NCBI GenBank assembly: GCA_050084515.1 | Contig: CM114275.1 | Span: 16,616,001 to 16,680,000, forward strand | DNA length: 64,000 bases | Source: Blasia pusilla | Taxonomy: Eukaryota; Marchantiophyta; Marchantiopsida; Blasiales | Direction of reading: 5' to 3' | Shown: piece by piece, positions 1 through 11,290 of the stretch | Layout of the letters: each line of letters opens with the position of its first letter | Numbering within the stretch: position 1 is the first letter of the stretch | The notes under the pieces: model-generated | Told to the model about the DNA's origin: nothing | Databases searched by the model: none | Seen by the model: the letters and a program-made list of their open reading frames with translations, nothing else | Translations under genes and position numbers: made by a program

Positions 1-1205
1 GATTTTCTTTTACTTGTTGAAAGATGGGGATTGGAAAAGGGATAAATTATTTTCTCCAAAATTAATAAATAAGTATGCGGCCCCATAATTGCTATAGTGG
101 GAAAAATGTTTAGGGCATGGAAGTGGTCGTGGGAATAAACTTATACCGAACCATTATAAAACGGGTGTACGCGAGTGGAAACTGGATTGAATTTAGGGAA
201 GAAGAATGGCATGTCAATCGGGATAAGAAATCAATACTACGGATCGGAGTTTTGCAATTTTTGTTGGGCCCTTGTCGTAGTTAGAGGTATACCTACTAAA
301 TGAACCAACCCTAGGCATTTTATAAGGAAACAATGGAATAGGTGTGGGATGTTGGGTGAGTAACGGCACGAAAGAACTTACTCTACGATCTAGATGTGGG
401 TTTGGCCGTAAGCATCTTATGCATCATGTTGAACCCTAAGATTGGGCGTAGCAGGGTTTTGAATGTGGAAGAAGTTTGATAATTCTGCGTAGCTTATTAC
501 ATTTTGATAATAAAGCATGCCTTGTAAAGTTACATTCTGGTATTGGACCATGTCTTGAAAACTATACAAACTCTTAAGACTTGATCGGGAGTAACGTGAC
601 AACAAGAAAGGATATGAAAATATATGAAGTGGAAGCAATTGAGACATGAAGGCATGTAAAAGAGTTGTTGTAAATGAAGTAGCAAGCACCTACATACCGC
701 AATGAAGCAGATCAGAAAGTAAACACTAAGTATGTGGACAAGAAGCATGAAAATGTGAGAATGCCATGGGAAATAGTTAAGTCACAATGTCTTGGTGTAA
801 AAAATGTAATGGAATGATGTGAGCAAAATTCGTGCAAAGAACTTGTGCATAGTAATATTTTCAGCTTTGTCTATAATAAAAGCACTGATATAAAGTAAAA
901 GATGGGTCAAGAAGTGGATGCGCGTGGACAATAGAACATAAGGCAAAAATCTGCGATGTGTAATATCCACAACTGTTATAGGCAAGGAAAATTTGGATTG
1001 CATTTGGAAGTTACTAAGTTGTACTAAAATGATTGGGTATGCTAAATGGGATTACTAGACGTGGCGCTAGCGACATCATTCTACTTCTTGATGCACAAAT
1101 CTTTTCAAAGTTGCAACATGGTTATGCAACTCGAGATTAGTATGATATCGGGTTACATATCGCTTCTCAAGTGAAATTAGCACATCTAGAATGTCTTTCT
1201 CTTGG
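1..1205. other. Spacer, no recognised gene
   Basis: AT-rich sequence. The open frames are short and of poor composition, and no protein family, repeat array or RNA gene was recognised. Confidence 0.5.
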
Positions 1206-1207
1206 CG

Positions 1208-1540
1208 CTAGAGAGTAAGAATCTTGTCCACATTGTAATCTTGTTCCTTAGTAATTGATTGCATCATCGTACGCAAAATATCATTGTGACATTCACTATC
1301 ATCAAGTCTCTCCTGAACTATGCCAATATTCTTAAGAGTTGCATCAAACAATGTAGTTGGGATAGCTCTTGGACCTCCCATACTTGGTACCTTAATTTCA
1401 GTGCTTGGTGAACGGCACCTTCTTCTTCTTCGTGCACGAGTGCTAACTCTGCCTGAAGAAGGAGTATGGTAGGGATCGCTTGTTGGTACACGAGAGGAAG
1501 AGATGCTCTGCAACAATGAAGAACACACACACATCGGCAA
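1208..1540 (-). CDS. Possible gene fragment, unknown protein
   Basis: An open frame of 110 codons on the minus strand. The first half is rich in Ser, Arg and Pro with an Arg cluster near residues 36-41. The second half is acidic and helical-looking (TLKNIGIVQERLDD). The composition is more protein-like than that of neighbouring frames, but I recognise no family. It could be an exon of a transposon-associated or captured gene. No splice or promoter evidence was found. Confidence 0.2.
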   Translation of the reverse strand: MPMCVCSSLLQSISSSRVPTSDPYHTPSSGRVSTRARRRRRCRSPSTEIKVPSMGGPRAIPTTLFDATLKNIGIVQERLDDSECHNDILRTMMQSITKEQDYNVDKILTL

Positions 1541-4190
1541 CGGCCCGTAACAGAAGTGTTACTGTCCCAAGACCCAGGCGCAATCATGCACACCTTTATC
1601 ATGCCATTATAGTGATCGAACAAAAAACTGAAACACACCGATCATAAGAAATTAGACATCATGTAACTATGTAACAAGATAGCACCATAAGTATTGCGAC
1701 TGGAAAGTGTTGGAACAAACATGACACCTAGGTCACCAATACTAAACAGGGAAAACGTAAGGAAATCAACAGCCACAGATGTCACAACAAAAAGACAACG
1801 TATATATAATGTACAAAATTTATATATTAATATGGTTTATAGTTAAGTAGGAATGTGGCAAAGCACATTTCAGGTTCTAAATTATTTTTATGACCGATGC
1901 CTCTAGCAAGAAAGTGTAATCCTGGGCCTAGTTTGCCTGAAAAGCTCCAGATCAAGCAGAGGACAAATAAAAAATCTGACTAATCATTACTGCGTTGGGT
2001 GATGGCAAGGTGTAGGTAGGCGAGGTGCGGAAGCATGTGCGGTGAAGGCTTGTCCAAATTTACCTTGCACATAACATAGCAACGTAGGTAAACCTATGTC
2101 AAACTGGTGTGGATAGATTGACAGAGTAGAATAGAATGTGAAAAAATGAAATAGATGAAATACATCTTGTAGTAATATGACGTACACAAAGCATGTACTT
2201 GGGGTTAAATACACTTCCTCTTTTTTGGCGACTCTGATAGCTAGTTCCCTCACCATACAACTAAGAAATTTGGAAGCATTGCGTTGGGGTCATATCCTGG
2301 ATACAATGTGAAGGGTAGAGCCGGTCATCAAGAATAGGGTCGATGTCTGTAGGTCCAATAACAATCGTACTAGCCTCTCTCACAATTTTCATTCATTCAA
2401 TGCAAGTAGGTGGGCTCCTTTGGGAGTCGACAAGTTAATCAACATAATAATAGGAAGTTTCATGATTACGCGAAGCTCCTGAAACTGCTAAGGTTTAATA
2501 CCGCCAATTAACCTTGAATAGTGAACAAAAAGCTTGCAAACGTGTTAGCTTGGCTTCATTACTGTGAGTGACCACCGCTGCATCAAATTTCAAATTGAAT
2601 TTGACATTACTTCGATTTCAAAAAATCTACCAATAGAAATATTTCTTGGAGCAAAATGGTTTCCCTATGAGAAAACCATTTGCAATTTTATGATTGTTTT
2701 GGGTTTTTCCTTTGTGTCAATTTTTTACAAGTGTGACCAACCCTCCGTCCAAGTTGTTGGTTCTTATGGCTTCCTCGAGTCTGAAAAGAGTTGTATGGGC
2801 TGCTGCTATGGAGGAAAATACTTATTGGCATTACATTGATGATGGAACAATTGGATGTGCATGGTGTGCAACCACATTATTAAAGCTAGAAATTAAACCA
2901 AGGGTAGTCAACACTTGAAGAAATGCCACCTTGACCTTGTTGAATGTTGCTTAGTGCCACTAGAGAGTACGGGTAGGCATGTGTTAGACCCCATCAAGGG
3001 TCCAAAGAGAAATATTACTAATTCTCAAAGAAAGAGAGAGCTCTTGAGAAAATTAGGAGATGCTTATAGACGAGAGGCAAAGATAAGGAGGGAGAAGTTG
3101 TACCAGTTACAACACTACCATTCATATGCGTGGCTATCAATGGAAAGAAATCCTCACATCCCATAGGTGGGAAAGAAGCCATCACTCTTGGCTTTGATGG
3201 AATGTGATCTAGACAAGTGTTAGGGATCCTTAAATAGGATGACAAGACAAAGTATGGGGAATGTAGGTCAGGATTTTTTATTGTGAAAACAACATCATGA
3301 TGGATGTTTTTGTTTCTGGACGCTTGCTTGCTATACAGAGAGCAAGCAAGCAAGGTTCCATTGACTTGATTGGAAGGGGTAAATTTGTACACATGGAGTT
3401 GTGTAAAAAACTTTGGGGAGTGGTTCAAAAGGGTGAAAAGTGAAGTTTCTATTTGGAAGGAAAACCAAGATTGTTGGATTGCTTGCAAGAAGTAGAATTT
3501 GATCAGTTGGCTTGCGCGAGATCAGGCCAAGTACTCAAAGTGTATGGCAAACCAACAATACGAGGATATGTTGGAGAAAAGGAACGCAAAGAAGGCCAAG
3601 AAGATTTTTGAGGAGAGAGCTTAAACCTACGTCCTTACCAAAAAAAAAGTCCATAGAAAAACTTGGTTCTAAGAAGGGGCATCAAGTTAAGGGCTCAAGG
3701 CCAAGGATCTGAGCATGCTGATATGATTGAAGGAGACTTTCAAAATTCTCCTAGTTCAAGTAGTAGTGATTTTCAGACATTGCCTCCCCAAAGGCACCCT
3801 AGGGTAGAATTGGAAGAGGTGGACTCACGTTTGGAAGCAATGCAAGTGACTCGGAACAACCATTGTAGCGATCAGAAATTGAGCAGTCCAACAAGATCAA
3901 GATCTTGCACAAGATCAATGAGTAAGGATCTAAGGGTGAGAGGAAGACGATATATGAAGTGGAAATAGGTATACAACATAAGGGCAAGGACTCATCCACC
4001 AAAAGGAGAAGGAAGAAGTCCATTATAATGGGGGATGTCATGATTAGTCCATTGGGATCAAATGGACAGGTTCAAGTTTCAAAAACCATTCCGCGGAAAG
4101 ATGGTATAACAATAGAAGGAGACGTGAACAACGTCTTGGTAGGGGCTGCTAGTTCCAATATTGGGGGGAGGGGGGCAATATGGATGAAAT
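1541..4190. other. Spacer with unrecognised short open frames
   Basis: Plus-strand open frames at 2564-2839, 2694-2918, 2915-3166 and 3663-3968 lie in successive frames. They could be shards of one decayed gene; the 2694 frame contains a C-x2-C pair near residue 57. No family could be assigned. The stretch 1541-2560 holds nothing I can name. Confidence 0.3.
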
Positions 4191-4362
4191 GAACTAGGAG
4201 AAGAAGACTCCAATTGTTGTTGATTTCATGACCCCATGGAATGCTACCATGGAGCGGCAAGAGGTACTTATTGAAGCAAAAGATGGTGAAATTCCGGATG
4301 ACTTTCTTCTTGTGAAAAGTGTTGCTTCAGAGCTAGAGTTGCAAGCCCTGGCAAGATTTACT

Positions 4363-5050
4363 CTTTCCTCAGCTTCTATAACCAATAGGTAGATTACATA
4401 AGAATAAGTAAGTATGCACCTACATGATTGAAATTGCGGCACAATCCAATAGAAAAATTTAAAAACTTACTTCATGGTTGTGCATTTATAATCCTTGGGC
4501 AAAGGTTTCTACAATTAGGATTTAGGGTTTATGGTCAAACCTCCTCAATAATGCCAGATCTAAAATTAGGAAATTGCACTTAAGGAACAAAATAATACAC
4601 TTGATACTATTATGTGTTACTATATATGTAATGTTGATATTATTTCTATAGACAATATACGTGCAATAGTTGTTTACAATAAGGATTGTCATTATATATA
4701 TATATATATCCACTGATTGGATAGACAAAAAAATAAGCCCCTACCAAATCTATCAAAGATTTTATCTTTTCTTAACAATTTCAACCAATACGTACATTGC
4801 ATAAGAGCAACTAAGTATGCAATAGTTATTTAGAATAACAATACAACATATTATAAATAACAACTTTGAACAAGTATATCTAAATTGGTTGGATAGATAC
4901 AAAATATGCCATGAGAAACTTTTTCCAAGGTTTCCTCTTTTCTTAACTAGTACAACCAATACGTAGATTAGATGAGAATAAGTAAGGGAATAATACATCT
5001 ATTTGATTGAAATTGCTACACAATCTAATAGAAAATTTCAAAACTTACGC
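4363..5050 (+). repeat. Short dispersed direct repeat, three copies
   Basis: Three related segments begin near 4363, 4755 and 4928. Each has a pyrimidine-rich lead, then ACCAATA-type sequence, then a run similar to GATGAGAATAAGTAAG. The first and third continue into TTGAAATTGC.ACACAAT and AATAGAAAA.TT. The copies are imperfect. They lie immediately before the longer array and may be part of the same repeat landscape. Confidence 0.5.
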
Positions 5051-6950
5051 ATGATGTTAAACAATAAATCTTATGCACTAACCACCAATTTCCAAGGTTT
5101 TTGGATACGGGAAATATTCATCGTGCACAATAGGTTGAATAACTTCATGTTCCTCATCTTTGAAACCATTCTAGCGATTGAACAAGGAGGTGGAAGAGCT
5201 TCTACCCTACTAAGACATTTGAGTCATGGGAGAATTATTTTATGAATAAAGTAGTCTCCCAAGGTCTTTGTACATGGTTGTGCTCTTCTAATCCTTGCTT
5301 AAGGTTTATGGAGATGGGAGGTATTCATGGTGCATAATGGCTTCTTGTTTCTCCTATTGGAAACCATTCCATCAATTATAGTGGGAGCAATTAAAAAGGA
5401 AATGTGAGTCATCTGGATAAACTAGATACCCAATGGCTTCCTACATTGTTGTGCATTTGTAAACCTTGGGAGAAGGTTTCTAGAATTAGGATTTAGGTGT
5501 TTTTCGTAGGTAGGTTTCTAGAATTAGGATTTAGGATGGCTTCTTGTTCTTGAACTTCAAAACCATTCCATTAATAGTATTGGGAGTTGGATGAGCTTCT
5601 ACCGTGCAGGGACATTGAAGTCATGTGAGAGTTCTTTTATGAATAAAATACATTCCCTGGGTGTTTATACATGGTTTTGCTCTTTTAATCCTTGGTTGAA
5701 GTTTGTGGAGATGGAGGCATCCATGATGCAGAATGGCTTCTAGTTACACTTCTTGAAAACCATTCACATAATTGTAATTGGAATTGGATGAACTTAGACT
5801 TTATAGACAAGGACATATGAATCATGTGGGAGCAAGACATTTGTGGATAAACAAGACACCCTATGGCTTTCTCCATGGTTGTGTATTTATAATCCTTGGG
5901 AGAAGATTTCTAGAAATAGAGTTTAGGTATTTAGTATGCAAAATGGCTTCCTATTCATCGGCTTGAAAACCATTCCATCAATAATATTGTGAGGTGAATA
6001 AGCTTATCTCATTTTAGTCATGATAAAGCTCTTATCTTAATAAACTACATTCCCAGAGGCTTTTAATATCCATGTCCTCCTAAAGTTTTGGAGATGGGAA
6101 GTATTTAGTGTGCATAATGGCTTCCAATTTCTCATTTTGGAAACAGTTCCACCAAATGGAATAGGAGCTAGATGACCGTAGACTTTGTAGACAAGGATAT
6201 ATGAGTCACGTGAGAGGAAAAAAAGTGTGGATGAACAAGATACCCTATGGCTTCCTCGATGGTTGTGCAATTGTAATCCTTGGGAGAAGGTTTCTAGAAA
6301 TAGGGTTTACGTATTTACTGTGCATAATGGCTTCCTTTTCCTTGTATTTGAATCTGTTCCATCAATTTTATTGTGAGGTGAATGAGATTTTTTTACAACA
6401 TTTGAGTCATGGGAAAACTCTTATCTTAATAAACAACACTCCCACGGGCTTTTTCTATGGTTGTTCTCTCAAGGTTTTTGGAGATGGGAGATATTCAGTT
6501 TGTAGAATGGCTTCTAGTTTCTTATGCTGCACCAAAGGGTATGGGAGTTGAATGATCTTGGACATTATGGACAAGGGCAAATCAGTCATGTGGAAGCAAG
6601 ATATTTTTGGATAAATAAGACATCCAATGGCTTCCTATATGGTTGTGCTTTTGTAATCCTCAAGTGAAGGTTTCATAGAGATGGGAGATATTCGTTGTGG
6701 AATATCTCTTCATGGTTCACATGTTGCCAACCATTATTCCAATTTACTGGGATGTATTGGAGCTTGTGCTATGCCCTAGAAGAAATATGAATCATGAGTG
6801 TTATCTTTTATCAATAAACTACACTCCTAGGGGCTTTGTATGTTCTTGTGCTATTGTAATCCTTGGGTGAATCTTCGCAGACATAGGAAGTCAATGAGCA
6901 TAATGGTTCCCTGTTTCCTTGGTTGCATGGGGCCAATGGTTGGAGTAGGT
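4440..6950 (+). repeat. Satellite-like higher-order tandem array (~390-400 bp)
   Basis: Two alternating subunit types recur. Type A carries GGTTGTGCATTTGTAATCC followed by GGTTTCTAGAA and occurs near 4470, 5446, 5872, 6257 and 6635. Type B carries TAATCCTTG..AAGGTTT then GGAGATGGGAGGTATTC and occurs near 5270, 5670, 6065, 6455 and 6840. Same-type spacing is about 380-425 bp, giving a dimeric repeat of two roughly 195-bp halves. The phrase ATAATGGCTTCC recurs in most halves. Copies diverge substantially. Open frames inside, such as 6201-6551, are translations of the repeat and not evidence of a gene. Confidence 0.75.
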
Positions 6951-7216
6951 GTATGCATTATTTTCCCACACTTTACCATGTTTCCTTCATTAACCAGTCA
7001 CCTTATTTGATTTTCATTCTGCGTCGGGAAATTTCCTTAGTATATAGGATGGAACAAACCCACATGTAGGTAGGTAAGTATTTGGAATAACCATTCCGAA
7101 TACTTAAGAAGAGTGACAACAATTGTAGTACCAATTAGAGGGGGGAGACAAGATTGCAAAGTAGGGTGACAGGGTGACAAACAAACCACTTGAAATCTAA
7201 ACACATAATACTTCAT
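6951..7216. other. Spacer
   Basis: Nothing recognised between the tandem array and the terminal B segment of the minus-strand retroelement. Confidence 0.4.
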
Positions 7217-7341
7217 TGTCGTGCGCATACACATTGCTACACAACATCTATCGCTGTTATCGAATACACATACAAACACATACGATCTCATACTAACTCA
7301 TGGAATCCACATAACGAGATGAAAAGTATCAAAATATCTCC
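7217..7341 (-). repeat. Terminal segment B2 of gypsy-like element
   Basis: Matches the 58,147-58,271 segment in reverse complement, from GGAGATATTTTG to the terminal GCGCACGACA. It follows segment A, with a spacer of about 50 bp between the GA tract and B. Confidence 0.7.
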
Positions 7342-7396
7342 TATAAATAAAGTAGATCTCTCCATCAACAAGGTCTCACAAATATACACAACTCTT

Positions 7397-7430
<34 letters not shown>

Positions 7431-7448
7431 ATTCATTCATTCTCTTTC

Positions 7449-7480
<32 letters not shown>

Positions 7481-7526
7481 TCATTCATTCATTCTCTTTC
7501 TCTTTCTTTCTTTCTTTTCTTTCTTT

Positions 7527-7578
<52 letters not shown>

Positions 7579-7934
7579 GTCAAACCAAACCCACTTTCTT
7601 TATGAGAGGCTTGGGTCACACACACAAGGCAAGGAGAACCATAGATTCGTCGTCTCGTGCCAAGAGGTTCAACAAAAAGAGAATAAGCTCTCTCTACGAT
7701 AACCTATGCTCGAGGTCACTTCCCAAAATAGGAAGTTAATTATATTCAATAAGGAAACTTACCCAAAATAGTAAAATTATATATATGGCTCCAAATGAGC
7801 CAAAAAGAAGGGGAAACTTGCTCTCTCAGGTTATCCATTGCCTTAGCATTCCATTCTCGATCTCATGAGGATGTCCTCCACTACTTGCAAAGGCTCTCTA
7901 CAAATATGGTTGATCTATCCTAAAATACGTGACA
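7342..7934 (-). repeat. Segment A with (CT)n/(CTTT)n microsatellite
   Basis: In reverse complement it starts TGTCACG and carries the block GTTGAACCTCTTGGCA and GTGGGTTTGGTTTGACATG, shared with 50,268-50,820. A pure (TC)n run and CTTT-rich tract at about 7400-7577 expands the GA-rich end of segment A. The 170-codon frame across it is low-complexity and not coding. Confidence 0.75.
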
Positions 7935-7936
7935 AC

Positions 7937-8066
7937 TATCATGCGCATATACATCATTATATAACATACATCGTTATCACCGAATGTATATACAAACACA
8001 CACGGTCCCATGGTAACTCATGGAACCTAGATAAACGAGACGAGAAGTACCAAAATATCTCCAATC
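7937..8066 (-). repeat. Segment B1 next to the purine run
   Basis: Lies directly after the G-run that ends the coding tail and directly before segment A, with two intervening bases. It corresponds to the only B segment of copy 1. Confidence 0.7.
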
Positions 8067-8274
8067 GCCCCCCTAGGTGGTGGTTAGGTCCCTCTAACTC
8101 TAGATAGCATCTATCCCTACCTACCATGATATACATCTCTAGGACGCTAAGAGCAAAAATTTTGGGTGCTCATGTGGCCCAATCTTTAGTCGCCTTCTTG
8201 TCATCCATGTCATAGACACAAGTCAAAATCTATAACTAGGTACACTATGTACATGTGCAACATATCCATCATCC

Positions 8275-8571
8275 TCAAGGAACCCTAGTGAGAGGTGGTG
8301 TCAAACATGCCATATGCCATCCTCTCGAACATGCATCATAGACTAGGATAGTGGATATACCACGGGCGGAACCACACAACATACATCGCAAGCGTGAAGG
8401 AACTACATCTAAGCTCGGACCAAATGTATCCTCAATGGTAGGAAGGTGACATGGTGCACAGTTATGCACATGGTCCTTCCAAACCATACCATCGCGTCCC
8501 TCCAATAAGAGAACACCAGATGGAAAAACCTCACGCACTCTCAAGATGGTCCCTTCAATCATATCCAACAT
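8275..8571 (-). pseudogene. Gypsy pol C-terminus with PHD-like zinc finger
   Basis: The 98-codon frame begins with a segment matching the end of copy 1 pol (ILRVREV, VLLLEGRDGMVWKDHV, NCAPCHL). It continues without the stop seen in copy 1 into a PHD-like finger: CMLC, then DACSRGWHMAC, then TPPLTRVP. Beyond a stop the downstream frame keeps W-x-C-x2-C spacing. The usual third zinc ligand (LLCDxC) is Tyr here. Because this copy reads through, the finger was probably part of the ancestral polyprotein. Confidence 0.75.
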
Positions 8572-9745
8572 GGTGGATGCCGTCTATTGCAAGTAGACAT
8601 AGTCTCCATGACAAAACCTCCGGATAGTAGGTCGATAATCACGTCCCCGAATAGTCATACTTCAACGTATGCCAATGTTGCGTAATAGCAACATGTAATT
8701 TGGTCCTAATTGTAATATGTAATTTAGTCCCAAGTAAGTATGTCGTAAGCCATTATGATGCAAACCCACCTAGGGGCTTACAGAATCGTGTGAGTACAAA
8801 GTTGTGGGGAAACAACAAAGCTGACCAAACACACACACCTAACAAAAAGAAAGAGATGGTCCCTTTTCGGCTTGGATAACCAAAGTGGCTTTTGTGCAAT
8901 CTAATGCAAACCATTCTCTCCACTTTGGAAGTGGAGCCAAACGAGTCCATTGTAAAAATAATGTGATCCGTGACGGCAATGCGGATGGGGAACACTTGTA
9001 ATCCGTTGTAATAGTCATGCAAAATGGGTTCCAACTAACTACAGTGGTAATCATTTTGTATGCTTAGCCGTAGAGGGGATTACGGATTAGCATTTTTTGG
9101 GACGCCGTGGAAAACAATGTAGCAGCTACCCTTACAGCACACACATCCATCCAAAATCCTAGCCACCACTTAATACATGTACTCCAACATCTAATATTAA
9201 AGATGAGGCAACAAGGTTAGGGAATTACCAACAAAGATTACCCAAACGTGAACCATTTGGGCAACAAGAATGTGTAGGGAGAATGAGCGTGTCAGACGCG
9301 GTGGGAAAAGGAATAGTGGTTGTTCAACACGATTTTGGATGATAACTTATATGGATATTCAAATTTCAAGTTGATATCATCACGACATGTGCATCTGCCT
9401 ACATGCATGTTGATGGCCACACATGAGCATGATGATGCATGTTCGTATGTATTACGCTGTGAATCAACACATCTTGGATCTCCGGTCCGGCGTTCGAGCA
9501 AGTGGGGATCTGGGCGGGGGTCTGGGCCCGTAGCAAAAGTGATGCCGGATTCGTATTCAAACTTACCTCATTTCCGACCGGTAGGGTGTAGGTGAGCCCG
9601 TCCCAAACATGCGATCATCAAGCGCCAATCAAAACGATTAGTATTGGGTTTGTCGTCCAATGTTGAATACTATTATTACTTCACTAGACATTAATAGTGG
9701 CTGCATACTTATTATGTTAATCCTTCTCCTCTTGACATTTTCAAT
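8572..9745. other. Spacer
   Basis: No gene recognised. A somewhat GC-richer patch at 9470-9600 encodes nothing identifiable. The short open frames on both strands overlap each other. Confidence 0.4.
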
Positions 9746-9748
9746 CAA

Positions 9749-9776
9749 TTAGTAAGGTGCGCGTGCAATGCACGGA
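9749..9776 (-). other. Helitron 3' terminus with hairpin
   Basis: On the minus strand the sequence runs through CGTGCATTGCACG (plus 9762-9774), a short spacer, and ends CTAA. Position 9748 supplies the T expected after the terminus, since Helitrons insert between A and T. The hairpin position and the CTRR ending are the diagnostic features. Confidence 0.7.
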
Positions 9777-9946
9777 TATGAAGATACCAATATGAAAATA
9801 CATTTTTTAATAAGGATTTCTTTCTACACCACATTTCGTGTGAAATGACCTTTTTCATGTGAATGGGCCTCATTTCCTAGCGTGATACGAATCACATTTC
9901 TTTGTCCTACTCTTTATAATGCAACATATAATCACATTTCTTTGTC

Positions 9947-11290
9947 CTACTTTTTATAATGCAACTTATTTATATAATTGTAAAGCGTGAAATCAAAAGA
10001 AAATACAATGGGATACGATGGGATAAAAATTACCGTGAGCTTATTATGATTTAATTGACATGTTGCATAATAGATGAACCAATTTTCAGCTTGTCCCTTT
10101 GAAGCATAGACGTAAGAGCATAATAGATGGCAACCGGAAGGTAAGCATATATTTAATAATTCCGTGGGATACACATGACTCATTCCCTTGTCTTGAATGG
10201 AATCAACATTGAGATAAGTACGTTCTTGCATAGAAAAAACATAACTTAGAAGATGATATACACTTCAATGTAGAATAATTTAAAGAACCCATCTCCAAAT
10301 TCATATTTAAAGAATTGGAAAACCAAAATTACCTCTCCATAAAATTGAGATATGACTTCAACATTGATGTCATCAACATCTCGATTCTTTGGTGTAAGAA
10401 TTGCTCTATCTCTCAAAAAGTTGATGTCACGAAACTTTTCAGAATCATTTCCATAGATGGTGTTAATAAGATCACTTATTTTCTTGCTCTTGGTCACCAT
10501 ATCATTTGGAACTTGTATAAAATCATCTCCCAAGTGAGCTTGCAAAGGTACACAATCTTCTTCCATCTCTAATAACTAATCTGCAAATGCTTGTTGTTGT
10601 ACACGCATGTTCACTTCCAAATTTTGAATACTCATATTTGTTGTAAGTTTCATCACCTTCACGTGAGACCATAAAGATGACCTCTTTAATGAAGCTTGAA
10701 TAATTTTTGGACGGTCTTCGTGTCGAACTACAAGCAAGACTTGCCAAAATTCCCCACCAAAGATGATTAATTTACCACCAAAAGGAACATTTTGTAAGTC
10801 TTCGGATACTCCCATGATATCTTGGAAGGACCCATTTATAGCCTCGAATGAATGGCCGTGGGTCATAGGTGCCTCATCCCATATGATAAGCCAAGCACTT
10901 TGAATTAAGCATGCAAATTCACTATTAATTGGTAAACTACAAAAAAATCAAAGATATTGGTATAATTATATGCAACGTATTAGACTCGTAAATGGACATG
11001 CAAATAGATGAATTGAGTAGACATTTACTTGGAAGTAGAGTTTTCATCTACATTGATTGGAATCTTGAAGCGTGAATACGCTGTACGTCCTCCATCTAAC
11101 AACAAAGGAGCTATCCCCAATGAAGCGACAGCTAAAGCTATGTCTCAAGCGCCTCGTACACTTCCAAGAAGAAGATTGTATAAGAAGGTTTTCCCAATTC
11201 CACCTCGCCCGTCAATAAAGAAAATTTTGGAAGTGTGTGTAGTATCTCCGAAATCTTGTTGTCAAGATTATCATGTGTAGCGTTCCAAAT
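9947..11290 (-). pseudogene. Helitron PIF1-type helicase domain
   Basis: Walker A is readable near 11.2 kb (FFIDGRGGIGKTFLYN), then the block LLDGGRTAYSRFKIPI near 11.08 kb. Walker B follows at about 10.88 kb (LIIWDEAPMTHGHSFEA), then the PFGGKLIIFGGEF block and the RSSLWSHVKVMKLTTNM block (10.86-10.6 kb). The frame at 10566-10246 carries the RDRAILTPKNRDVDDIN block. The C-terminal piece at 10231-9947 includes YPTELLN. This is the helicase half of a Helitron RepHel protein, used in rolling-circle transposition. It is broken by frameshifts and probably contained introns. Confidence 0.8.

Larger units (their letters stand above)
7217..8571 (-). mobile_element. 3' end of Ty3/gypsy-like element (copy 3)
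   Basis: Read on the minus strand this is the end of the same family as the element at 50.3-58.3 kb. The order is: pol C-terminus with PHD-like finger (8571-8280), a conserved tail ending in a G-run (8066-8080), segment B (8066-7937), segment A beginning TGTCACG (from 7934) with a long GA tract, and a second B (7341-7217) ending in GCGCACGACA. The 5' part is absent upstream of 8.6 kb. Homology to copy 1 is clear by eye for the protein, the tail and both terminal segments. Confidence 0.8.

Noticed and set aside
6201-6551. 116-codon frame with repeated GFL.GC blocks
   Set aside because: The apparent protein repeats are the satellite-like DNA array translated; frames change between units and stops fall within most copies.
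7190-7702. 170-codon plus-strand open frame
   Set aside because: It is the translation of CTTT and TC microsatellites inside segment A of a retroelement; Ser/Leu/Phe monotony shows no real protein.
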